This document shows positions 18,827 through 26,501 of a stretch of DNA of 28,806 nucleotides, piece by piece. The stretch is taken from positions 1 through 28,806 of the forward strand of contig CAYLUN010000071.1 of assembly GCA_964386865.1 (NCBI GenBank), given 5' to 3'. This DNA is from CAYLUN01 sp964386865 (GTDB taxonomy: Bacteria > Verrucomicrobiota > Kiritimatiellia > RFP12 > UBA1067). The notes under the pieces are model-generated. The model was not told where the DNA came from. It ran no database searches and worked only from the letters and a program-made list of their open reading frames with translations. Every line of letters starts with the position of its first letter. Position 1 is the stretch's first letter. A program made the position numbers and the translations under genes.

Positions 18827-18863
18827 TTGGCTGTACGTATGGAGGCGGGGCGGGCGCCAGGCT

Positions 18864-19676
18864 TCACTTGGCGAGGGTTTCGCGCAGCCACGCGATCATC
18901 TTCGCCTGGTAGGCTGGATCCAGCTTCAGCCAGCCGCCCATGCCGTGAACGCCGCCTTCGATGGCGATCAGGTCGCAGCGGTTGCCGGCGGCCTTCATCT
19001 TCTCTTGGAACCTGAACGACTGCTCGAAGGGCACTTTGTCGTCCTTCGTCCCGTGGAGCAGCAGATAGGGCGGCAGGCCGGAATGGACGTAGGTGATCGG
19101 CGACGCGTCGCGCAGCGCCTGCCAGGTGGCGTCGTCCCGCTGGGTGAACCCGAACAGCGGCTGCAGCCAGGAGGGCGAGGTCGGGCTCTGCTTGACCCGC
19201 AATTCCATGTCATGGGGCGCGTAGAACGGCACCACGGCCGCCACGCGCGTGTCCTCTTTCGCCCGCACGCCGGCGAGGGACACGAGGTGGCCGCCCGCGG
19301 ACTCGCCGATGAGCGCGATGCGCTGCGGGTCGGCCTTGTACTCGGCTGCGTGAGCCTTCACCCAGCGGATGGCGCTCTCGACGTCCTCGATGCAGGCCGG
19401 AAAGCGGTGCTGGGGCGCGAGCCGGTAGTTGATCGTGAACCACGTGAAGCCCGCCTGGCTCAGCGGCTCGAACAGCGGCGTGATGTACGAGGCCTTGGTG
19501 CCGTTCATCCACGCGCCGCCGTGGACGAGGATGCACGTCGGGAAGGGCCCTGCGCCCTCCGGCACGAACGCGTCCAGCGTGAGGTTCGTGCCGGCGGGCG
19601 CCGCGAAGACGATGTCGGTCTTCAGCTCGGCCCGGGCGGAGAGCGAGAGAAGCAAGATCGGCAGGATGTGGCGCAT
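18864..19676 (-). CDS. Secreted alpha/beta hydrolase, HSL/BD-FAE-type carboxylesterase
   Basis: A 270-residue protein with a short signal peptide (MRHILPILLLSLSARA). The catalytic apparatus is complete: HGGAW oxyanion motif (52-56), GESAGG nucleophile elbow (Ser126), Asp in HGTKDDKVP (Asp212 or Asp213) and His in GGVHGMGG (His244). The Y-R-L-A-P segment at 84-88 is typical of esterases of the hormone-sensitive-lipase group, many of which remove acetyl or feruloyl groups from plant polysaccharides. The actual substrate is unknown. The gene starts 7 bases after the ribonucleotide reductase stop; AGGAG overlaps that stop (TAGGAG), so the two genes are probably co-transcribed although no functional link is obvious. 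Confidence 0.88.
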   Translation of the reverse strand: MRHILPILLLSLSARAELKTDIVFAAPAGTNLTLDAFVPEGAGPFPTCILVHGGAWMNGTKASYITPLFEPLSQAGFTWFTINYRLAPQHRFPACIEDVESAIRWVKAHAAEYKADPQRIALIGESAGGHLVSLAGVRAKEDTRVAAVVPFYAPHDMELRVKQSPTSPSWLQPLFGFTQRDDATWQALRDASPITYVHSGLPPYLLLHGTKDDKVPFEQSFRFQEKMKAAGNRCDLIAIEGGVHGMGGWLKLDPAYQAKMIAWLRETLAK

Positions 19677-19683
19677 CGAGCTC

Positions 19684-21918
19684 CTAGATGATCTCGCACT
19701 TGCCGCCGGAGCAGGCGACGGTCTGGGTGACGGTCGTGTTGTCCTGGCGCTCGACGAGCAGCGTGTAGTCCACCGGCGCGTAGGTGCGGGTGAGGTCTTC
19801 CCACTGCTTGCAAGCGCTGACGCGCTTGAGGCAGCGGGTCATCTTGAGGGCGTCGTTATCGAAGTAGTTGAGGGCGAACTTGCGGGCGCGGCGCACCCAG
19901 TCCTGCTTGGCCTCGCGCACCTCCTCGATGGCCTCGTAGACGCGCTTGGGGTAGATCTTGGGGGTGGCCGTGTCGAGGCTCTCGCCGCGGTTCAACACGC
20001 AGTCGCAGGCGGCCCAGAGGTTGTCGTCGAAGGCGTGCATGCCGTCCACGATCAGGCCCGAGGCGAGCAGCGCGCCGACCCCGTAGGTTTCGACGATGTC
20101 GTCGGCGGTGAGCACCTCGCAGAAGGGCGCCTGCGGGTAGTCGAGGTCGCCGCCGTCGGGCAGCAGCGAGATGCCCGCGAAGGCGTGGCGGTGGTCGAAG
20201 ATGAAGGCCTCGACCTTGTCCCACTCGTCGTCCTTGACGGAAATCGTGTTGGAGACGTTGTGGCTGAGCCAGGGCTGGGCGCACAGCTCGGGCCGCTTGC
20301 CCGCGTCGATCCAGTTTTCCTTGGTCAGCTTGACCTTGTTCAGCAGCTCGACCGCGTCCACGTCGCGCTTGGTGAGCGAGTCGGGGCTGGCCTCCACGCA
20401 GAAGGTGAGCACCACGTCGGTGCCGTTGGGGTTCCAGACGGACTTCTCGACGGCCATGGGGTTTTGGGCTTTGAAAAAATCGACGAGCAGCTCGTCCTCG
20501 TTGGCCTGCGCGCGGCGGAAGTAGCGCTTGGCGTGGTGCGGGTGGATGCCGGAGGAGGTGCCGAGGATGCTGCTGGTGGTGCCGGCTGGCTTGACGCAGG
20601 TGGCGCGCGCGCAGAGACCGACGCCGATCCGCTTGGCGACCTCCTCGTTCACCGAGAGGATGAGCTTGGCCATCGCCCGCTGGAGGTCGGGGTCGAACGA
20701 GACGGCGGGGTGCTCCATCATGCCGGTCATGGAGATGCCGAGCAGCGCCTCGCGGCGGGCGATGCGCGTGCTGACGTCGCCCAGGTAATCGAAGTCGGTG
20801 TAGTCGGCCTGCAGCGTGCCGAGGATCGCGGCGGCCCTGCAGGCGTCGCGGAACTTCTCGGGGCTGTCGACGATGCCCATGTTGATCTCGCAGAGGTTGC
20901 AGAAGGCGAAGCCCGACTCGCCGTCGATCTGCGGGTAGAGGCCGATTTCGCCGCACGGGTTGAAGGTCATGTCTGGGTGGTCGGTCCAAACGAAGCCCGG
21001 CTCGCCGAACTCCTTGACCGACTTCATGAGCCGGCCGAACTGCTGGCGCGTGGTCTTGTCGCGCAGCAGGATGGCGGAGTTGTTGGAGCGCGCGCGCTGC
21101 GGGTTCTCGGTGAACCAGTTGCCGGTCTTGGCGGTGGCCATCAGGTCGTCGTCGGGCGAGAAGAGGCAGATGGTGGCGCTGCGGCGCACGCCGCCGGAGA
21201 GCACGGCGTCCGAGGCGTGCATCAGGATGTCGTAGGCGTCGACGGAGCGCATGCGCGTGTGGCCGTCGGCGAGGCGGGCGTCAAGCAGCGCCCGGATCTT
21301 CTCGAGGCTGCGGCGCAGCGGCTCGGGGCCCGGCGCGCGGCCCATGCCGGACGAGATGGGGCGGCCTTTGGGGCGGATGGGCGAGTAGTCGAAATGGACG
21401 ACCGTGCCGGCGTACTCGGGGAACGGCTGGCCGGAGGTGAAGTAGCTGGAGAGCAGCGCGCCCAGCGCGTCCGACCAGCCCTCGATGGTGTCCGGGATCA
21501 CGAAGGTCGCGTTCGCGCTGCCGGGCTTGGCGATGCCCGGGAGCTTGGCGATGTGGTGGGTCTGCACCGAGAAGCCCACGCCGCAGCCGCACAGCAGCAG
21601 CCAGAGCGCCTCCTGAAAGAAGCGCGGGCGGTCGCAGTACGAGGTGGTGCAGTTGTAAATCCGCGCGTGCTTGCGCAGGATCGGGTCGCCGCCGAACTGC
21701 ATGGCGCGCTGGCTGCCCAGCACCATGCGCTTCTTCATGGCGGTCTCGCAGACGGACAGCAGGTCGCCGACGTCGATGCCCTTGGAGGCAAAGTGGCGGC
21801 GGTGCATGTCGATCACGCGCTCGACGGCCTCCTCGAAGGTCTCGCGGCGCATTTTCTCGGGGATGTAACGGCTGTACTTGGACGTGAATACGTAGTTCTT
21901 GAGGGATTCGATGCTCAT
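19684..21918 (-). CDS. nrdJ: Adenosylcobalamin-dependent (class II) ribonucleotide reductase
   Basis: A 744-residue enzyme that reduces ribonucleotides to deoxyribonucleotides using adenosylcobalamin to make the thiyl radical. Visible residues: IYNC (Cys90) and FCNLCEIN (Cys340), the likely redox pair; FNPCGEIGL with radical Cys322 and Glu324; and a C-terminal shuttle pair ACSGGKC (Cys736 and Cys741), with the same five-residue step as the monomeric Lactobacillus-type enzyme. Length also fits that monomeric triphosphate reductase group. No ATP-cone is seen at the N-terminus. The start at 21918 has AGGA about 8 bases upstream; an in-frame ATG at 21981 has less support. No other reductase class is in the window, so this gene may make the cell B12-dependent. 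Confidence 0.94.
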   Translation of the reverse strand: MSIESLKNYVFTSKYSRYIPEKMRRETFEEAVERVIDMHRRHFASKGIDVGDLLSVCETAMKKRMVLGSQRAMQFGGDPILRKHARIYNCTTSYCDRPRFFQEALWLLLCGCGVGFSVQTHHIAKLPGIAKPGSANATFVIPDTIEGWSDALGALLSSYFTSGQPFPEYAGTVVHFDYSPIRPKGRPISSGMGRAPGPEPLRRSLEKIRALLDARLADGHTRMRSVDAYDILMHASDAVLSGGVRRSATICLFSPDDDLMATAKTGNWFTENPQRARSNNSAILLRDKTTRQQFGRLMKSVKEFGEPGFVWTDHPDMTFNPCGEIGLYPQIDGESGFAFCNLCEINMGIVDSPEKFRDACRAAAILGTLQADYTDFDYLGDVSTRIARREALLGISMTGMMEHPAVSFDPDLQRAMAKLILSVNEEVAKRIGVGLCARATCVKPAGTTSSILGTSSGIHPHHAKRYFRRAQANEDELLVDFFKAQNPMAVEKSVWNPNGTDVVLTFCVEASPDSLTKRDVDAVELLNKVKLTKENWIDAGKRPELCAQPWLSHNVSNTISVKDDEWDKVEAFIFDHRHAFAGISLLPDGGDLDYPQAPFCEVLTADDIVETYGVGALLASGLIVDGMHAFDDNLWAACDCVLNRGESLDTATPKIYPKRVYEAIEEVREAKQDWVRRARKFALNYFDNDALKMTRCLKRVSACKQWEDLTRTYAPVDYTLLVERQDNTTVTQTVACSGGKCEII

Positions 21919-21993
21919 AACAGATCCTGATGGGGAAAAGAGTGGAAACACACAAATCAGAGTCGAGGGGAAAGATAGCATCCTCTCGAACAG

Positions 21994-22009
21994 GCACTAT
22001 ATATAGTGG
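21994..22009 (-). promoter_or_regulatory. NrdR box 1
   Basis: GCACTATATATAGTGG contains a perfect 14-base palindrome (21995-22008) and matches the NrdR operator consensus ACACwATATATwGTGT closely. It overlaps the -10 box of the reductase promoter, where NrdR binding with ATP or dATP would repress. Confidence 0.8.
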
Positions 22010-22028
22010 TTGCCGATTAAGATGTCCA
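22000..22028 (-). promoter_or_regulatory. nrdJ: Promoter of the ribonucleotide reductase gene
   Basis: On the minus strand, TGGACA (22028-22023), 17 bases, then TATATA (22005-22000). The leader to the ATG at 21918 is about 75 bases. Confidence 0.6.
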
Positions 22029-22042
22029 CCACATTTTGTGGT
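22027..22042 (-). promoter_or_regulatory. Possible NrdR box 2
   Basis: ACCACATTTTGTGGT is an imperfect palindrome whose centre lies about 33 bases (three helical turns) from that of box 1. NrdR sites usually come in pairs at that spacing. It overlaps the -35 region. Confidence 0.5.
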
Positions 22043-22115
22043 TTTGCGTAAGTCATTGCTGTTCAACGAAATCGGAAGACGCTTTTTCCGCTTCCGTTCA
22101 AGAAAGGCGAACGCT

Positions 22116-22130
22116 ATGATGAAACCCTGA
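22116..22130 (+). other. Possible four-codon leader ORF before gluQ
   Basis: ATG-ATG-AAA-CCC-TGA, preceded by AAAGG, with the final A shared with the gluQ ATG (TGATG). gluQ itself has no ribosome site except this one, so it may be read by reinitiation. Alternatively the AAAGG, 20 bases away, has no role. Confidence 0.25.
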
Positions 22131-23137
22131 TGAAAACAAGCGCGGGAGTGAAGGTGCCGGAGGGCGTGAGGGGACGGTTGGCGCCGAGCCCGACCGGTGC
22201 TCTGCATTTGGGCAACGCTCGGACGTTTTTGATCGCCTGGCTGCAGGTGCGCAGCCAGGGCGGCACGCTGGTGCTGCGCATGGAGGACTTGGATCATCCC
22301 AAGAACAAGCCCGGCGCGGCGGCGGCGGCGCTGGAGGACCTGCGCTGGTTGGGGCTGGACTGGGACGAGGGGCCGGACGTGGGCGGGCCGTGCGGGCCGT
22401 ACACGCAGACGGAGCGCAAGGCGACGTATGCGGCGGCGCTGGCGGCGCTGCGGGCGCGGGGGCTCGCGTACCCGTGCGTCTGCACGCGGCGCGACGTGGA
22501 GGCGGGCCAGTCCGCGCCGCACGCGGAGGAGGGGCTTTACTATCCCGGCACCTGCCGCGGGCGGTTTGCGGACTACGAGGCGGCGTGCCGCGCGCTGCCG
22601 GAGGGGCGGCTGCCGGCGTGGCGCTTCCGCGTGCCCGCAGGCGAGGCCGTGCGCTTCGAGGACGCGCTCGCCGGCGCGTGCGAGCAGGACGTGTCGGTGC
22701 TGAGCGGCGACTTCGTGCTCGCGCGCGACGCGCAGGGCGCGGGCTACATGCTGGCGGTGGTGGCGGACGACGCCGCGATGGGCATCACCGAGGTGGTGCG
22801 GGGCGACGACCTGCTCTCGGCCACCCCGCGCCAGCTGCTGCTTTACCGGGCGCTGGGCTTGCCGCCGCCCGCGTTCCTGCACGTGCCGCTGGTGGTGAGC
22901 GAGGAGGGGAGGCGGCTGGCCAAGCGCCACGGCGACACGCGCATTGGCGCGCTGCGCGAGGGCGGCGCTAAGCCTGAGACGATAGTCGGCCTGCTGGCGT
23001 GGTGGTGCGGCTGGGCCGCGTGGGGCGAGCGTCTCGCGCCGCGCGACCTCCTGCCGCGCTTCGACCTGCGGGCGCTGCCTCGCGAGCCCGTGGTGCTGAC
23101 GCCGGACGTGAAAGCGTATCTGGGCGTGAGGGGGTAA
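22130..23137 (+). CDS. gluQ: Glutamyl-Q tRNA(Asp) synthetase
   Basis: A 335-residue paralogue of the GluRS catalytic domain that attaches glutamate to queuosine in the anticodon of tRNA-Asp. The class I HIGH motif is LAPSPTGALHLGNART (about 18-31). The YadB-type zinc site is complete: CVC (Cys116, Cys118), Tyr137 or Tyr138, and Cys142 in YYPGTCRGR. The KMSKS equivalent is RRLAKRHGDT near residue 265. Unlike GluRS, it has no anticodon-binding domain, so it is not the main GluRS. It diverges from the reductase promoter region, and its end converges with the polyketide-like gene. It implies queuosine-modified tRNA in this organism. Confidence 0.92.
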   Translation: MKTSAGVKVPEGVRGRLAPSPTGALHLGNARTFLIAWLQVRSQGGTLVLRMEDLDHPKNKPGAAAAALEDLRWLGLDWDEGPDVGGPCGPYTQTERKATYAAALAALRARGLAYPCVCTRRDVEAGQSAPHAEEGLYYPGTCRGRFADYEAACRALPEGRLPAWRFRVPAGEAVRFEDALAGACEQDVSVLSGDFVLARDAQGAGYMLAVVADDAAMGITEVVRGDDLLSATPRQLLLYRALGLPPPAFLHVPLVVSEEGRRLAKRHGDTRIGALREGGAKPETIVGLLAWWCGWAAWGERLAPRDLLPRFDLRALPREPVVLTPDVKAYLGVRG

Positions 23138-23192
23138 GACAGTTGAGGCGGCACACGGTTCAGCGGCTGGCGGCGGTCCCGAGCACGGTTTG

Positions 23193-26100
23193 TCAGGTGT
23201 TCTCGAAGAGCGAGTTGGGCAGCATGCAGGAGGCGAAGGCGTGGCCCGCGTAGAGCGAGGAGTAGACCGTGTTCTTGCGGCCCTTCAGCTGCTTGAAGGC
23301 CTCTAGCCACTGGCCGAGCAGCTCGATCTGGATCTCGCCTGTGGCCGGGTCGATGGCCACGATATGCAGGTCTTTGGGGCTGTAGCGGATGCCGGTGCCG
23401 AGGGCCTTGGAGATGGCCTCCTTGGCGCACCAGAAGCGGAGCATGGCGATCGGCGCCTCGCCCGTGCCGGCCGCGAGCTCAAGCTCCTCGTGCGTGAAGA
23501 CGCCCTTGGTGAAGTCCTCGCTGAGGTCGCGCCCGATGGCCTCGATGTCGATGCCGATGCGCGCGTTGGCGGCGACGGCGGCGACGATGAGCTTCGAGGT
23601 GTGGGCGATGGAGAGGTCGATGTGCGCGGCGGTGTGCTCGCGCCACGCGCCGAGCGCGTGGGGCTTGCCGGAGTCGTCGGCCCAGATCGGGATATCGGCG
23701 GCGGTCCAGCGCGCCTGGTGGTACTTCTGCAGGTAGCGGCGGGCCGCCTCCTTGGCGGTCGCGCGGCCGAAGAGCCACTCGACGCGGCGGCTGGTCGCGC
23801 CCTGCATCTCCAGCCAGTCTTCGCGCTCGGCGGGCGAAAGCAGCACGTAGGCGAGGGTCTTGAGCCAGATCTCCTGGTTGTTCTCGAAGATCTTGAAGGG
23901 CACGTCGGTCACGACGGAGGCCGCGACGGGCGTGGACGGGTTGCCCAGCAGCGCGAGCGGCAGCTCCTGCGTGAGGAACTTCTCGGAGGGCCGCAGGATG
24001 TACTGGTGGTATTCCGGCGGCACGCGCTCGCACAGCTCCTCCCAGCCTTTGAGGTGGATCAGCAGGTTGCCGTTGCCGTCGGAGATCTGGATGTCCGCCA
24101 CGTGCGAGCGCGGCGTGACTGAGATGAGGCGCAGGTAGCCGCGCAGGCGCGTGCCCTCCGTGAAGCTGGAGGCATAGAAGATGATGCGGCGGGCGCGGAA
24201 CGGGATCGAGACCGCGCCCGCGAACTTCTCGTGCGAGCGCCAGAGGGAGAAGCTGGAGACGATGCCGTCCAGCAGCTGGGGCCAGATGGAGAAGAGCGGG
24301 ATGCGCGTGTAGCGCACGGCGTCCGCGCGGCTCGGCACCTCGATCTCGAAGTCGATGCCCTCCTCGCTCCAGAGGTCGACGTGGCGCACGATGCGCAGGC
24401 TCGGCCCGTGGAACAGGCGGTCGGGGTAGATCTCGTGGCCGAACCAGTTGACCGGGCGCGGGCGTGAGAGCGGCGGGGGCTGTATGGGGTGGCTGATCGA
24501 GCCGGCGGCGGAAAGCAGGAGCGTGGCTTCGATGATGGGCCAGGTGAAGGCGCTGTTCGGCGAGTCGTCGCGGAGCTGGACTTTGACGGCGGCGTACTGG
24601 GCGTCGGGCCAGGAGATGCGCTCGGCGCGGATGATCACGCGCACGGCGCCGCGCTCGAAGCCGACCCAGCGCTGGGCGCGCAGGTTGTCGACCTGCGCCA
24701 CGCGGCGGCGCGGCACGACTTTGCGCGCGGCCTCGCACATCATTTCGAGGCCCGAGATGAGCGAGAGGATGGTGAACCCTTTGAGCGCGGGGTCGGCGAA
24801 GGAGAGCTGCGAGGTGCCCAGGGCGTAATCGCGCAGGAACGGGTAGTCTTCGAGCGTAACGATCTTGGCGATCTCGAGCAGGACGCCTGGCTGCTCGTCG
24901 AGGATCTCGGCGCTGGCGAGCATCGGGAAGTCTGCGCCGAAGTCGAGCCGGCGCTTGTCGGATATCACGGGCAGCGCCTTGCGCACCTGCTCGGAGGGCG
25001 AGCGGGCCGCGGCGATGAAGTCGCCCGACGGCGCGAAGGCCTGGATGGTCGGGAGCTGGGAGGAGAGGCGCAGCGAGTTGTCCGCGCGGGCGGAGACCGA
25101 CATGGGCTTGTCGAAGTCGAGCAGGTTGCGCCGGCGGTGGCGGTGGAGCATGGTGAGGTCGAGCTGCACGCCCTGCGCCGCGAGCATGCCGAGCGCGTGG
25201 TGGAGCTGCACGAGGCCGGAGCGGTGTATGCGGTTGACGGCCACGGCCTGATGCGGCTGGGCCTTGAGGGTTTCGGCGATCGCGTTGGTCATGTTGCCGC
25301 GCGCGCCGAGCTCGATGAAGACGCGGAAGCCGTCGTCATACATGCGGCGGATCGTGTCGTCGAACAGGATGGGCGAGGTCCACTGGTCCGCCGTGAGGTG
25401 CAGGATGTTGCGCGGCTGGGCGGGCAGGCGCTCGGCCGTGGCGCAGGAGTAGACGGGCACTTTGGGCACGTGGCGCACCCAGTGCGAGAGGAACTGGCGG
25501 ACGGAGGGGAGGGCCTTCGAGCACCAGGGCGTGTTGAACGGCCGGTCCATGGGCACGGCCATGGTCTTGGCGCCCGCCTTGTGCAGGGCCGCGGTGACCT
25601 CCTTGAGGATCTCGGGGGAGACGGCGACGGTCTGCTGGCGGGGGCTGTGGAAAAAGGCCAGCGCGATGCGTCCGGGGTACTTCTCGATCAGGGCGTCGAT
25701 GCGGGCGCGGTCGGCGTCGAGCACCGAGAGCATCGTGCAGGCGGGCAGGTCGTCGCGCTCCACGAGGCGTTTGAGCATGCGGTAGCCCTCGCGCATGAAC
25801 AGGATGCGCTTGTTGCGCGTGAGGTTGCCGAACACGCCCGCGGCCTCCAGCGCTGCGAAGTCGCCGCCGCTGAAGCCGAGCAGGCCGTCCGGCACGACGC
25901 CCATGCTTTCGAACAGGCGGTGGAGCGCGCAGTTTGCGGCGTGCACCGCGATCAGCGACTCCGAAAAGGCGTTCGCCGGGAACGCGCTGGCGTCCGCGCG
26001 GTAGCAGGAGGCGGGAGGAAAGATGAAGTCCGACGGCGAGAAACCCTCGTCGTCAGGCGTCTGGAGCGCCTCCTCCAGCTCGTCGAAGGCGCAGCGGCAC

Positions 26101-26501
26101 TCCTCGAAGACGAGGCACAAGTCGCGCAGCATGTCCGGGTAGAACGAGACCGCGCCGGGAAACAGGAACGCGATGCGGCCGCGCGGGCAGAGGCGGTCGC
26201 GGAAGAAGTACGTCCCGCTCTTGTCGCGGATGCGGCCCGCGTTGTCGGTCAGCTTCTTGTGCGCGAGCGAGAGCCGGTCGCGCAGGTCGGCTGTGGTGGA
26301 GGCGACGGCGGCGAGCACGGAGGGCTGGCGTCGCGCGGTGCAGGCGCAGGAGTAGGCGACGTCCTGCAGGGTGGCGTCCGGCGCGTGCTCCAGGAAGCGG
26401 AAGACGCGCTTGACCTCGTCGGCCAGCGCCTGGTCGTTGGGCGCGCCGATCAGGCACAGTTCGCTGTCGAACGGATCGAACAGATGGAGGGGGCTGCTCA
26501 T
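23193..26501 (-). CDS. AT-like / DH-like / phosphopantetheinyl transferase fusion protein
   Basis: A 1102-residue protein whose ATGA start overlaps the ketosynthase stop. Residues 40-100 resemble the KS-AT linker. Residues 108-440 are acyltransferase-like, beginning AFLFPGAVSF where GQGSQ is usual; the elbow GFSGG keeps Ser211 but lacks the neighbouring His, and the catalytic His position reads RPFNTP (Asn323). Residues 525-850 are a polyketide dehydratase double hot-dog of the PUFA/enediyne type (YPFLRDYALG, SGLEMMCEAA, DRLFHGPSL, PQLLDGIV); the catalytic His of the DH pair is Tyr559, while Asp745 is kept. Residues 930-1090 are a Sfp-type transferase with GKP, SIAHT, IGIDIE and FWCAKEAISKALG intact. 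The first two domains look catalytically impaired, and the last should be able to load phosphopantetheine onto a carrier protein encoded elsewhere. Confidence 0.85.
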   Translation of the reverse strand: MSSPLHLFDPFDSELCLIGAPNDQALADEVKRVFRFLEHAPDATLQDVAYSCACTARRQPSVLAAVASTTADLRDRLSLAHKKLTDNAGRIRDKSGTYFFRDRLCPRGRIAFLFPGAVSFYPDMLRDLCLVFEECRCAFDELEEALQTPDDEGFSPSDFIFPPASCYRADASAFPANAFSESLIAVHAANCALHRLFESMGVVPDGLLGFSGGDFAALEAAGVFGNLTRNKRILFMREGYRMLKRLVERDDLPACTMLSVLDADRARIDALIEKYPGRIALAFFHSPRQQTVAVSPEILKEVTAALHKAGAKTMAVPMDRPFNTPWCSKALPSVRQFLSHWVRHVPKVPVYSCATAERLPAQPRNILHLTADQWTSPILFDDTIRRMYDDGFRVFIELGARGNMTNAIAETLKAQPHQAVAVNRIHRSGLVQLHHALGMLAAQGVQLDLTMLHRHRRRNLLDFDKPMSVSARADNSLRLSSQLPTIQAFAPSGDFIAAARSPSEQVRKALPVISDKRRLDFGADFPMLASAEILDEQPGVLLEIAKIVTLEDYPFLRDYALGTSQLSFADPALKGFTILSLISGLEMMCEAARKVVPRRRVAQVDNLRAQRWVGFERGAVRVIIRAERISWPDAQYAAVKVQLRDDSPNSAFTWPIIEATLLLSAAGSISHPIQPPPLSRPRPVNWFGHEIYPDRLFHGPSLRIVRHVDLWSEEGIDFEIEVPSRADAVRYTRIPLFSIWPQLLDGIVSSFSLWRSHEKFAGAVSIPFRARRIIFYASSFTEGTRLRGYLRLISVTPRSHVADIQISDGNGNLLIHLKGWEELCERVPPEYHQYILRPSEKFLTQELPLALLGNPSTPVAASVVTDVPFKIFENNQEIWLKTLAYVLLSPAEREDWLEMQGATSRRVEWLFGRATAKEAARRYLQKYHQARWTAADIPIWADDSGKPHALGAWREHTAAHIDLSIAHTSKLIVAAVAANARIGIDIEAIGRDLSEDFTKGVFTHEELELAAGTGEAPIAMLRFWCAKEAISKALGTGIRYSPKDLHIVAIDPATGEIQIELLGQWLEAFKQLKGRKNTVYSSLYAGHAFASCMLPNSLFENT

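Larger units (their letters stand above)
18542..18863. other. Gene-free structured region between cassette island and esterase
   Basis: About 320 bases without a supportable gene. It holds the likely original start of the broken lipoprotein gene (ATG at 18573 with AAGGAAAG), several inverted repeats built on CCAG/CTGG (CCAGAC 18618-18623 with GTCTGG 18635-18640, and those listed separately), and a short tandem CGAT repeat. It may be the remains of a further attC or an empty cassette. No exact core boxes are present. Confidence 0.5.

Noticed and set aside
19429..21930. An 830-codon plus-strand open frame opposite the ribonucleotide reductase
   Set aside because: It has an antisense-type composition (Val, Ala, Glu, Asp-rich) and no motifs, while the minus strand encodes a well-conserved enzyme throughout.
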